A stretch of 34,765 nucleotides of DNA from Roseivirga echinicomitans (lineage in GTDB: Bacteria > Bacteroidota > Bacteroidia > Cytophagales > Cyclobacteriaceae): assembly GCF_001592935.1 (NCBI RefSeq), contig NZ_LRDB01000006.1:1-34765 (forward strand), given 5' to 3'. The notes beneath the pieces are model-generated. The model was not told the origin of the DNA, did no database searches, and saw only the letters and a list, made by a program, of their open reading frames with translations. A program made the position numbers and the translations under genes. Position 1 is the stretch's first letter. Every line of letters starts with the position of its first letter. Of the stretch, positions 24,098 through 31,774 are shown piece by piece.

Positions 24098-26665
24098 TTA
24101 TCGGTTGCTTACTGCCTCTATTAATAAATATGTTGATATGGTTGTGGTGATCAGAGAAATAACCCTATCAAAGTTAATTTTTTGACTTTCTGGTTTTAGC
24201 GGCACCTTGATGATTGCATCGGTAGTCACTTTTGGATAAAATTTAAAGAAAACAAATGACCTTACTCTGGCGATCTCCCCATTTGCATATTCAACATAGG
24301 CCCTACGTTTATCCGCCCTACGTTTAAAGCCCCCGGCAGTCTCTACATAGTCTAAAAAGGACTTTTCCTTCTTATATATTGCCTGAGTGGGTTGAAACAC
24401 AGCACCATCAATCTCAACCAAAGAGGATCTAGACGGCACGAAAAGTATATCACCATCCAAAAGTTTTACATTATACTGAGATTCAGGGTTACTCATAATG
24501 TCCTCATAGGATAGCCCTATTTCCATTAATTGGACCACCTTGCCATTGATAACAAACTGCTTTGAAAGCTTAAAGTTATTTTGAACATCTATACTATCAC
24601 TTTTCACACCTTCCTTAGAAGTCTTCCTATTTGAAATAATTCTTGCATTCTGAAGCTGCCCATATGAGTTCTTTATTTCATCATATTCTAATTTGGAAAC
24701 AGTGGCCTCAAATTGAGCACTGCTAATAAATTCTGAAATGGATTTTTTTCTTTCATACTCAATGCTATCATTTTCATCGCTCACGTTCTTCACTTGTCTG
24801 TAAAGCTTCAAACCATTCAGGTTGGCAGTTGGCATATAGCCACCAAACCTAGAAACTAGGTCGGAAACGCGTGTGGTTCCTTGACTTATTATATATTCCC
24901 CAGGTTGATCAACATCCCCTTTGACATAAATTGATCTGCTTTTTCTTCTTACCCAAGTATCCCTGACATAGATATTATCGTTTTCTCTTAACACAAATTC
25001 TTCAATATTCCCAATCTCTCTAGGGACCTCAATGTTAAAGTAATCATACTCTCCAGAGCCGTTTTCATTCTTCAAACGAACAATTTCTATATTACCGCCT
25101 AAAGCAGAACTCTTAATCCCATTAGAAAGAACTATTGCATCCAAGATTGTCATTCCTTCATAATAAGGCAATGATCCCTCTCTGTTCAACTGCCCTGATA
25201 AGTTGATGAATTTTGTTTCTGTAATCTCTATCTTACTAGGAATATAAACCGAACTACTCTTTTGAATATTAACTTGCTCATAAGCTCCTTTACCAACAGA
25301 CCTCACATATGGAGACAAGTCCTCATTCAACCTAAATACGGTTGCCCTATTCTGAAGAGCGTCACTTCTAACCCCACCTGCCATCTCAATCAAGTCATTT
25401 AAATTCATTTCTGGTTGCCATGAATAAAATCCAGGTCGCATGACAGCTCCAGAAATCTCTACTCTTTCAATATTGCTATCTTTTAATTTGCCTATCTCTA
25501 TTATATCCCCATCATTCAAATCCTTTAAAGGAATATTCGGTTGAACTTCTCTTATGAACTGTGATGCACCATTTAACCTTTTAAGGATTAAAGAAGTGCT
25601 ATCAGCACCTGCGGTATATCCTCCAGAAAAATTCAAAATATCATTTATCGTCTCCTCATTCTTAAGCTCGTAGATCCCAGGGTTTTTTATCGCCCCTTCA
25701 AGTTCAACCCTTCGGTTATAAGTACTCAGCACAATTACGTCTTGATCATTCAGAACGAATTCCTGATCGGTAAAGCCTTTAGAAATAAAATCATATAGAT
25801 CAAATTCTCTAATTAATTTGCTAGACCTGTATATTTTAATATTTCTGAGTGTGCCATTGGTGGTAGGTCCACCAGCTTTATATACAGCACTAAATATGGT
25901 CGATGTGGTTGAAAGAGCATAAGTGCCAGGTTTTATTACCTCACCTAGAATATTCACCACAATTGATCTAGTATTCACTAAAGTTATGTCTAAAAAAACT
26001 GTTGGGTTGGCATAAGACAAGCCAACGTGTCTTTGACTTAATTTTTCTTTAATCAAAGCCTTAGCCGATTCGAACTGCAGACCTGCAATTGACACGGGGC
26101 CTATAAAAGGCAATTGTATTCGACCTTGCTGGTCTATTGTAAAACTATAACTATCTGTAGCTTCCCCATATAAAATAACACTCAGCCCATCTCCAATTCC
26201 AAGGACATAGGTACCAGGGACGGTCATCGAGTTATAATCCTGGAATGAAAATTCACTCTCGCGAAAAAGTTTCAGCCCAAAAATTTTCTCTTCGTCTGCT
26301 GTTAATCCGCTAGAAGAAACCTTTGATAATACCGAAAATGGATCGCTGGAGGTGGAAGCCTCCATACCTCTAATTCGGTCAACTATATTAAGAGACTCCG
26401 TGTAGCTAAAGCCCCCCTCTTGTAGCAATTTAGTTACGGTTTGATAATTATATCCAAGTTTCTTAGCATTTACCCAGAAGTCATTCAATTGGCCATCCGA
26501 CATTAAATATACATTTTGCCCGCTGGACTGACTAACCTGAGCATCCAAACTAGATATAGTAACTATTTGAAGGCTTAGTATTAGCGAAAGGAAGCAAGCC
26601 GCTCTCCTTCCATATCTTATTAAAAATTTCATTCGATGAGAAATTAATTGTTGTCCTGATTTCAT
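24098..26665 (-). CDS. Wza-like outer-membrane polysaccharide export protein (OPX) with SLBB repeats
   Basis: The 855-residue protein has a signal peptide (hydrophobic core about 22-39, cleavage probably after Ala42 in SSLDAQ). If translation starts at Met12 (26632) the n-region is a more usual KFLIRYGRR. The export domain opens with YVLGIGDGLSVILYGE. Six SLBB-like repeats follow, each with a G-x-V/I-x-x-P/R-G core and a closing GG or NG: GEVIKPGTY, GAIKNPGIY, GAVMRPGFY, GQLNREGSL, GDVDQPGEY and GAVFQPTQA. It should form the periplasmic and outer-membrane conduit for the polymer. Length and repeat number are as I know them for Bacteroidota members, longer than E. coli Wza. It heads the export genes, 157 bases after upxY. 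Confidence 0.9.
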   Translation of the reverse strand: MKSGQQLISHRMKFLIRYGRRAACFLSLILSLQIVTISSLDAQVSQSSGQNVYLMSDGQLNDFWVNAKKLGYNYQTVTKLLQEGGFSYTESLNIVDRIRGMEASTSSDPFSVLSKVSSSGLTADEEKIFGLKLFRESEFSFQDYNSMTVPGTYVLGIGDGLSVILYGEATDSYSFTIDQQGRIQLPFIGPVSIAGLQFESAKALIKEKLSQRHVGLSYANPTVFLDITLVNTRSIVVNILGEVIKPGTYALSTTSTIFSAVYKAGGPTTNGTLRNIKIYRSSKLIREFDLYDFISKGFTDQEFVLNDQDVIVLSTYNRRVELEGAIKNPGIYELKNEETINDILNFSGGYTAGADSTSLILKRLNGASQFIREVQPNIPLKDLNDGDIIEIGKLKDSNIERVEISGAVMRPGFYSWQPEMNLNDLIEMAGGVRSDALQNRATVFRLNEDLSPYVRSVGKGAYEQVNIQKSSSVYIPSKIEITETKFINLSGQLNREGSLPYYEGMTILDAIVLSNGIKSSALGGNIEIVRLKNENGSGEYDYFNIEVPREIGNIEEFVLRENDNIYVRDTWVRRKSRSIYVKGDVDQPGEYIISQGTTRVSDLVSRFGGYMPTANLNGLKLYRQVKNVSDENDSIEYERKKSISEFISSAQFEATVSKLEYDEIKNSYGQLQNARIISNRKTSKEGVKSDSIDVQNNFKLSKQFVINGKVVQLMEIGLSYEDIMSNPESQYNVKLLDGDILFVPSRSSLVEIDGAVFQPTQAIYKKEKSFLDYVETAGGFKRRADKRRAYVEYANGEIARVRSFVFFKFYPKVTTDAIIKVPLKPESQKINFDRVISLITTTISTYLLIEAVSNR

Positions 26666-26757
26666 TACAGATTCTACAGGTTCACCCGGTTTTATGTATT
26701 CCTTGCTAGTTGTCTCTGAGAGTCGAAAATAAATAAATTAAATTTGTTGAGTTCAAT

Positions 26758-26783
26758 TATCATGAGATTAGCGCTTCATGATA
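26758..26783 (-). repeat. 8-bp inverted repeat in the upxY-wza gap
   Basis: TATCATGA and TCATGATA flank a 10-base loop that itself contains AGCGCT. It lies about 93 bases before the OPX start and about 40 bases after the upxY stop. Its place between an UpxY gene and the long export operon suits a pause, recruitment or attenuator hairpin, but no T-tract follows on the minus strand, so it is not a plain terminator. Confidence 0.35.
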
Positions 26784-26813
26784 TCTCCCAAAACATAAGC
26801 CCGCCTAAGAGGC

Positions 26814-26821
26814 CAAATATA
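26814..26821 (-). promoter_or_regulatory. Possible -7 element just after upxY
   Basis: The minus strand reads TATATTTG, matching TAnnTTTG, beginning one base past the upxY stop codon. No -33 TTG lies at 18-21 bases, so an internal promoter for the export genes is only possible. Confidence 0.25.
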
Positions 26822-26822
26822 A

Positions 26823-27344
26823 CTACTTCTCGAAACAATCACCTTCTTTTATAAGGTGATTAAGCCCTATCTCTGCACTAATTTCAATTCCTAAGCTTAC
26901 TATTGAAATTACTACTCTTCCTTTTTTTATTTTTCTTACCACTCCAGAGTTTCCAGAAAGTGCCCCAGTTTCAACAGTGACATGATCTCCAACTAAATAA
27001 TCGTTATTCAGCACATCAGCTGCGGGATAATCGTTAAGAAAATTATTAATCTCTCTTATTTCATTGTCACGTATCACTGCTGGCTTACCTAACCATCGTA
27101 CATTTGAAACTATGCCACTATCTTTAAGAATCTCAAGTCTCTCAGCATCATCTACCTTGGCAAATAAATATGAAGAAAAGACTGGTTCTACTACCTTCTT
27201 TTTTCTATCCGACCACTGCTTTAAAACTGTCCGTGTAGGACAATACACTTGATAACCCTTAGATGCCAATCTATCGGCAGATTTCTTTTCATTCCTTGGT
27301 TTGGTATAAAAAGCCGTCCAATATGGGTCTCTTTCTCTATTCAT
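26823..27344 (-). CDS. UpxY-type NusG/RfaH-family transcription antiterminator
   Basis: The 173-residue protein has an N-terminal NGN domain (about 8-106) with YWTAFYTKPRNEKKSADRL, followed by PVFSSYLFAKV. A KOW-type domain (about 117-150) contains LVGDHVTVETGALSGNSGVV. Such specialised NusG paralogues bind RNA polymerase and let it read through long polysaccharide operons; in Bacteroides the UpxY proteins act on the leader of their own locus. Its position directly ahead of about 27 kb of same-strand biosynthesis genes fits this job. The start overlaps the end of the upstream regulator gene by 8 bases, so the two are coexpressed. Confidence 0.9.
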   Translation of the reverse strand: MNRERDPYWTAFYTKPRNEKKSADRLASKGYQVYCPTRTVLKQWSDRKKKVVEPVFSSYLFAKVDDAERLEILKDSGIVSNVRWLGKPAVIRDNEIREINNFLNDYPAADVLNNDYLVGDHVTVETGALSGNSGVVRKIKKGRVVISIVSLGIEISAEIGLNHLIKEGDCFEK

Positions 27345-27861
27345 GCCAAATCAATAAGTGGTGGTTAGAATCAAAGACCATCTTAGAGGCCTCTTCTTGC
27401 GAATAGACCAAATACTGTATCTTTTTCGGCATCAACTCTTCAGCCCTTTTGATCAATTGGATCAGATAATGCAGGTCAGGATCCCCGATTAAAATGAGAC
27501 TCACCACATCAGAATCTTTCCCCAATGCCAAATCACCCGTCAAATACACATCTTTTAAGTCACCGAGCTTTTCGATAATTTGATCCAAAACCTCTTGTAA
27601 ACCTGTGTACTTTAACAAAATACTTCTGACCTCCTTAAACAAGGGATAGGATCTATTTGCTCTAAACACTTTTTTGTTACCAACGAAATCAGAATTCAAC
27701 ATACCCGCCTCTTCAAAACGGTTAAGCTCTAAACGAACCGAATTAGTACTCTCACTAAACTCTTCTGCCAGCCCCCTTAAATAGGCACTGGAATCTGGGT
27801 TAAGAAAGAAACGCAAAAGTAACCTAATGCGCGTTTTAGAAGATATGAGTGCCTCAAGCAT
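27337..27861 (-). CDS. Winged-helix DNA-binding protein with degenerate nucleotidyltransferase-like domain
   Basis: The 174-residue protein starts with a winged-helix region (about 1-70), MLEALISSKTRIRLLLRFF, then YLRGLAEEFSESTNSVRLEL as the recognition helix, then a wing near NKKVFRANR. The second half carries a minimal-nucleotidyltransferase-like strand turn, TGDLALGKDSDVV (108-120), followed by LILIGD. The usual S-D-x-D metal site reads Ser117-Asp118-Val-Val, so the second Asp is missing and catalysis is unlikely. It is probably an autoregulator or antitermination partner, being the first gene after the promoter and fused by overlap to upxY. It has no likeness I can see to Bacteroides UpxZ, which accompanies UpxY elsewhere. 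Confidence 0.75.
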   Translation of the reverse strand: MLEALISSKTRIRLLLRFFLNPDSSAYLRGLAEEFSESTNSVRLELNRFEEAGMLNSDFVGNKKVFRANRSYPLFKEVRSILLKYTGLQEVLDQIIEKLGDLKDVYLTGDLALGKDSDVVSLILIGDPDLHYLIQLIKRAEELMPKKIQYLVYSQEEASKMVFDSNHHLLIWHE

Positions 27862-27951
27862 TTAACAAAGTAGCTTCTTTTTAAATCAAAAACCCATTTG
27901 GGAAGATACAGCTTCGCCACCTGAGTCACATAATGATCCATTAATGAGTAA

Positions 27952-27981
27952 CAAACTTACTCAAAAAAACAAAAACACAAA
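27952..27981 (-). promoter_or_regulatory. Promoter of the regulator-upxY-export operon
   Basis: On the minus strand a TTTG -33 box (27978-27981) and a TAAGTTTG -7 box (27952-27959) are separated by 18 bases, close to the Bacteroidota consensus. Transcription would start near 27945, giving a leader of about 84 bases before the ATG at 27861. Within the leader I see only short inverted repeats (TAATG-GAT-CATTA and CCC-AAAT-GGG). No strong terminator separates this from the upstream wbp operon. Confidence 0.6.
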
Positions 27982-28030
27982 GCCGTTAACTGAATTAAAA
28001 TGTTACCTGATTCCATCTGGAACTCATTGG

Positions 28031-29173
28031 TCAACCTAGATTCTTTTCAAAAAACTTTAAAATATTTTCAATGATAAAGTCTTGTTGATCCGCTTCCATT
28101 TCTGTGTGAATCGGAAATGAGATAACCCGAGAACATAAATCTTCAGTGATTGGGAAATCCCCTTCTTTATACCCGTAATAACTGTATGCTTTTTGAAGAT
28201 GATTCGGGACTGGGTAATAAATCATAGAAGGTACACCTTTCTCTGCAAGGAATTTATTTAACGCATCCCTTTTCTCCGCACTTTTTAGCTTCACCGTATA
28301 CTGATGGTATACATGGGTAGTGAAGTCTGCAGTAAGGGGCGCGTCTATTTCCGAAACCGTTGAAAAAACATCATTGTATCGCTTAGCTACCTTCTGACGA
28401 GCAGCGCTGTAGTCATCTAAGTATTTAAGCTTTACATTTAATATTGCTGCCTGAATACTATCAAGCCTTGAATTCACCCCAATCGAATCATGATAATAAC
28501 GCTCGCTCTGACCGTGATTCACAATCATTCTTAGTTTAGCAGCCAGTTCATCATCATTGGTTGTAATTGCTCCTCCATCTCCATAAGCGCCCAAGTTTTT
28601 TGAGGGAAAAAAGGAAGTTGAACCAGCATCTCCAATGGTTCCAGCCTTAGCAACGGCCCCATCCGAGAAGGTATAATCAGCACCAATAGCTTGAGCCGTG
28701 TCTTCAAAAACCTTTAGATTTCTAGCTTTCGCTATTTTCATTATGCGCTCCATATCTGCACACTGTCCATACAAATGCACAGGAACAATAGCAACGGTGT
28801 TATCTGTGATTTTCGACTCCATGTCTTCAATATTCATATTGAAGGTGTCAGGGTAAACCTCTACAAAAACAGGTTTTAAGCCCAAAAGAGCAATAACTTC
28901 TACAGTTGCAACATAAGTAAACGAGGGAACTATGACTTCAGCACCTGGCTTAAAGGCATAGGCCATCATGATTACCTGAAGGGCATCCGTACCATTAGCG
29001 CAAGGGATTACATGCTTAACCGAAAGATAATCTTCAAGGTGCGCCTGAAATTCCTTTACAATAGGCCCATTGATAAATGTAGCCGTGTCCAGGACCTTAC
29101 CAATCTCCTGTTGAATTTCGTCCTTAATTTTTTGATATTGGCCAATAAGATCGGCCATTTGAATTGGCTTCAT
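28031..29173 (-). CDS. wbpE: WbpE-type UDP-sugar 3-aminotransferase
   Basis: The 380-residue DegT-family aminotransferase starts MKPIQMADLIGQYQ, typical of WbpE/WlbC. PLP contacts are visible: CANGTDAL (58-65), EDTAQAIGA (157-165) and FFPSKNLGAYGDGG with the Schiff-base Lys192. WbpE converts UDP-3-keto-GlcNAcA to the 3-amino sugar using glutamate, which regenerates 2-oxoglutarate for WbpB. It is the last gene of the five-gene wbp set, 3 bases after wbpB, and its neighbours make this assignment firmer than sequence alone. It is distinct from the other DegT enzyme at 18571-19713. Confidence 0.9.
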   Translation of the reverse strand: MKPIQMADLIGQYQKIKDEIQQEIGKVLDTATFINGPIVKEFQAHLEDYLSVKHVIPCANGTDALQVIMMAYAFKPGAEVIVPSFTYVATVEVIALLGLKPVFVEVYPDTFNMNIEDMESKITDNTVAIVPVHLYGQCADMERIMKIAKARNLKVFEDTAQAIGADYTFSDGAVAKAGTIGDAGSTSFFPSKNLGAYGDGGAITTNDDELAAKLRMIVNHGQSERYYHDSIGVNSRLDSIQAAILNVKLKYLDDYSAARQKVAKRYNDVFSTVSEIDAPLTADFTTHVYHQYTVKLKSAEKRDALNKFLAEKGVPSMIYYPVPNHLQKAYSYYGYKEGDFPITEDLCSRVISFPIHTEMEADQQDFIIENILKFFEKNLG

Positions 29174-29176
29174 ATT

Positions 29177-30148
29177 TTATTTTTTACTAAATGGGTGAGA
29201 AGAAAGGGGTAGTTTAGCTAAAGGATGATAATCTCCAGTTAAACCAACAGGGGTTGCGTGCCTAATATTATAAACTAACTCAATTGCTTGTCGAGTTTCT
29301 TCAACACCATAACCGTTGCCAGCAAGTATCTCAGTGTACGAGGTTGTATGAAGATCTGTAAAACCTCCACTGAATTCTAATTCATCACCTTCAACGGTAA
29401 TTGATCGAAAAGTTCTTTGTCCCTTCTCAACCACCTCTTTAGGAAGTACATTCTCGTCTATTGAAAGAAACCACCTTACGTTGGCCCTGTCCAACTCTAG
29501 AAAACCCGATGCTCTGTCATGTGTATGAACGTGGATTTTATTTGATTTAACGCCACCGAAAATCCAACTTAACATGTCAAAAAAGTGAACTCCTATGTTC
29601 GTTGCAATTCCACCAGACTTATCAACATCTCCTTTCCATGAGGTATAATACCAATGTCCTCTAGAGGTTAAGTATGTTAAGTCTATATCGTAAATTTTAT
29701 CCTTTGGCCCCTGGTCTATTTTGTTTTTGAGGGCAATTATACTTGGGTGCACTCTTAGTTGCAGAATATTCCAAACTCTTTTCCCAGTCGCTTCTTCTAC
29801 TTTACTAAGCGCATCAATGTTCCAAGGGTTTAATACTAATGGTTTCTCACAGATGGCATCAGAACCCACTCTCAATGCCGTTCTAATATGAGCATCATGT
29901 AAGTAATTTGGAGTACAGATACTCGTATAGTCAAGTTGAATACCTTTATCGTTCTTCAGCTTATAAATATGCCGATCGAACCTTTCAAACTCCACAAAAA
30001 AGTCAGCGTTTGGAAAGTATGAATCCATAATTCCAACACTATCAAAAGTGTCCAGAGCGGCTACTAGATTATTATTCGTTTCCTTAATTGCATTTAAATG
30101 CCTTGGAGCTATATATCCTGCTGCCCCGATAAGTGCGAAATTTTTCAT
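29177..30148 (-). CDS. wbpB: WbpB/WlbA-type UDP-GlcNAcA 3-dehydrogenase
   Basis: The 323-residue Gfo/Idh/MocA oxidoreductase has an N-terminus (KNFALIGAAGYIAPRHLNAI) close to what I recall of WbpB/WlbA. The Rossmann glycine motif lies at 8-12, CTPNYLHDAH at 78-87 and the family EKP motif at 101-103 (Lys102). It oxidises C3 of UDP-GlcNAcA, with 2-oxoglutarate restoring the bound NAD. It overlaps wbpD by four bases and precedes wbpE by three, the classic arrangement for making UDP-2,3-diacetamido-2,3-dideoxyglucuronic acid. Confidence 0.93.
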   Translation of the reverse strand: MKNFALIGAAGYIAPRHLNAIKETNNNLVAALDTFDSVGIMDSYFPNADFFVEFERFDRHIYKLKNDKGIQLDYTSICTPNYLHDAHIRTALRVGSDAICEKPLVLNPWNIDALSKVEEATGKRVWNILQLRVHPSIIALKNKIDQGPKDKIYDIDLTYLTSRGHWYYTSWKGDVDKSGGIATNIGVHFFDMLSWIFGGVKSNKIHVHTHDRASGFLELDRANVRWFLSIDENVLPKEVVEKGQRTFRSITVEGDELEFSGGFTDLHTTSYTEILAGNGYGVEETRQAIELVYNIRHATPVGLTGDYHPLAKLPLSSHPFSKK

Positions 30149-30717
30149 ATGTTTTTGGTCACTTGACCATTAGAAAGTGTGTATAATTCATTTGATTCTG
30201 GGCATTCGGCAGTACCCTTTTCATTAAAGTTGAGCCTATGCCCAAATTCGCTTATCCAACCGATTTGTCTTCCTGGGTTTCCAACAATAAGTGCATAGGG
30301 TAAAACCTCTTTGGTAACCACCGTTCCTGCACCGATAAAAGCGAACTGTCCTATATCATTACCGCAAACAATAGTGGCATTAGCGCCTATAGAGACACCT
30401 TTTCTAACCACAGTTCTCGAGTATTGCCCTCTTCTGTTTACTGCACTTCTTGGGTTAATAACATTAGTAAAAACCATCGATGGGCCCAAAAAAACATCAT
30501 CTTCGCAGGTTACACCAGTATAAATACTCACATTATTTTGGACCTTCACATTATCGCCTAAAACAACCCCTGGGCTAACAACTACATTCTGTCCAATGTT
30601 ACAATTCTTCCCGATGATACAATCAGTCATGATATGTGAAAAATGCCAAACCTTAGTACCTTCACCTATTTGACAGTTCTCATCGACTATTGCAGAATCA
30701 TGTGCAAAATATTCCAT
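30145..30717 (-). CDS. wbpD: WbpD/WlbB-type UDP-amino-sugar N-acetyltransferase
   Basis: I start this gene at the ATG at 30715-30717 (190 residues, MEYFAHDSAIVD), directly after the stop of the SDR gene. An ATG 33 bases earlier would overlap that gene and add an atypical tail. The protein is a left-handed beta-helix built from hexapeptide repeats such as IGEGTK, IGKNCN, IGQNVV and LGDNVK. GPSMVFTNVINPRS and the closing GNPGRQIGWISEFG are landmarks of WbpD/WlbB. It acetylates the 3-amino group from acetyl-CoA. It overlaps wbpB by four bases. Confidence 0.93.
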   Translation of the reverse strand: MEYFAHDSAIVDENCQIGEGTKVWHFSHIMTDCIIGKNCNIGQNVVVSPGVVLGDNVKVQNNVSIYTGVTCEDDVFLGPSMVFTNVINPRSAVNRRGQYSRTVVRKGVSIGANATIVCGNDIGQFAFIGAGTVVTKEVLPYALIVGNPGRQIGWISEFGHRLNFNEKGTAECPESNELYTLSNGQVTKNI

Positions 30718-30718
30718 A

Positions 30719-31774
30719 TTAAATATTATAAAAATTTCTATACCACTCAATAAACGCTCCTACTCCATCTTCTAAAGTTGTTTCAGGCTTATAATCAAAA
30801 TTATCAATTAAACCCTGAACATCCGCATAAGTAGCCGATACATCGCCAGGCTGCATTGGCATAAACTCCTTTTCTGCCTTCATACCCAACGCTTTTTCAA
30901 TCGTTCTCACGAAATCGATCAGCTTCACAGGTGAATTGTTCCCAATATTGTAAATCTTATAAGGCGCCTTCGATGATCCAGGGTCGGGAGTTTTACCTGA
31001 CCAACTTTCATTGCCCTTTGGAGGATTGTCATTTACTCTGGTGATCCCTTCAACAATGTCATCAATGTAAGTGAAGTCTCTTGACATTTCTCCATTGTTG
31101 AAAACTTGAATGGGCTTTCCATCTAAAATAGACTTCGTAAATAAAAACAGCGCCATATCTGGTCTTCCCCATGGCCCATAAACTGTAAAAAATCTTAACC
31201 CCGTTGTTGGCAACCCAAACAAATGACTATAAGTATGAGCCATTAACTCATTGCTTTTTTTACTGGCCGCATATAGGCTAATCGGATGATCTACATTATG
31301 GCTTGTAGAAAAAGGACGCGTTTCATTCAAACCATAGACTGAAGAACTACTCGCATACGATAAGTGCTTCACTTTATTATGCCTACAAGCTTCCAAGATA
31401 TTTACAAAGCCTACAATATTACTGTCGACATAAGCCTTCGGATTTTCTAAACTATATCTGACCCCTGCTTGAGCGGCAAGGTGAATAACCTTATCGAAAT
31501 TCTCTAGTTCAAATAAACGATTCAAGTTTTCAGCATCTTCTAGTTGACACTGGATGAAGCGATAGGAATCGAAGGTTGAACTTTGAACTAATTTATTATA
31601 CTCAACTGCTTCTGGATTGATACCCGTATCTAATAACCTTCCATGCTTTAAACGGACATCATAATAATCATTAATTGAGTCTAGCCCAACCACCTCATCT
31701 CCTCTCTCAAGGAGCTTTTTGGCCAAATGAAATCCGATGAACCCAGCCGTTCCGGTAATTAGAATTTTTGCCAT
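30719..31774 (-). CDS. UDP-uronate C4-epimerase-like SDR
   Basis: The 351-residue extended SDR has GTAGFIG (8-14), a following strand ending [17 protein letters not shown] (31-47), SSSSVYG (142-148) and the catalytic YAASK (168-172), plus [14 protein letters not shown]. The INDYYD and [10 protein letters not shown] segments are those of UDP-glucuronate 4-epimerases (CapI/LspL type). In this operon it could instead turn UDP-GlcNAc3NAcA into its galacto epimer, or epimerise the WbpA product. It begins immediately after the dehydrogenase stop with no gap. Confidence 0.88.
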   Translation of the reverse strand: MAKILITGTAGFIGFHLAKKLLERGDEVVGLDSINDYYDVRLKHGRLLDTGINPEAVEYNKLVQSSTFDSYRFIQCQLEDAENLNRLFELENFDKVIHLAAQAGVRYSLENPKAYVDSNIVGFVNILEACRHNKVKHLSYASSSSVYGLNETRPFSTSHNVDHPISLYAASKKSNELMAHTYSHLFGLPTTGLRFFTVYGPWGRPDMALFLFTKSILDGKPIQVFNNGEMSRDFTYIDDIVEGITRVNDNPPKGNESWSGKTPDPGSSKAPYKIYNIGNNSPVKLIDFVRTIEKALGMKAEKEFMPMQPGDVSATYADVQGLIDNFDYKPETTLEDGVGAFIEWYRNFYNI

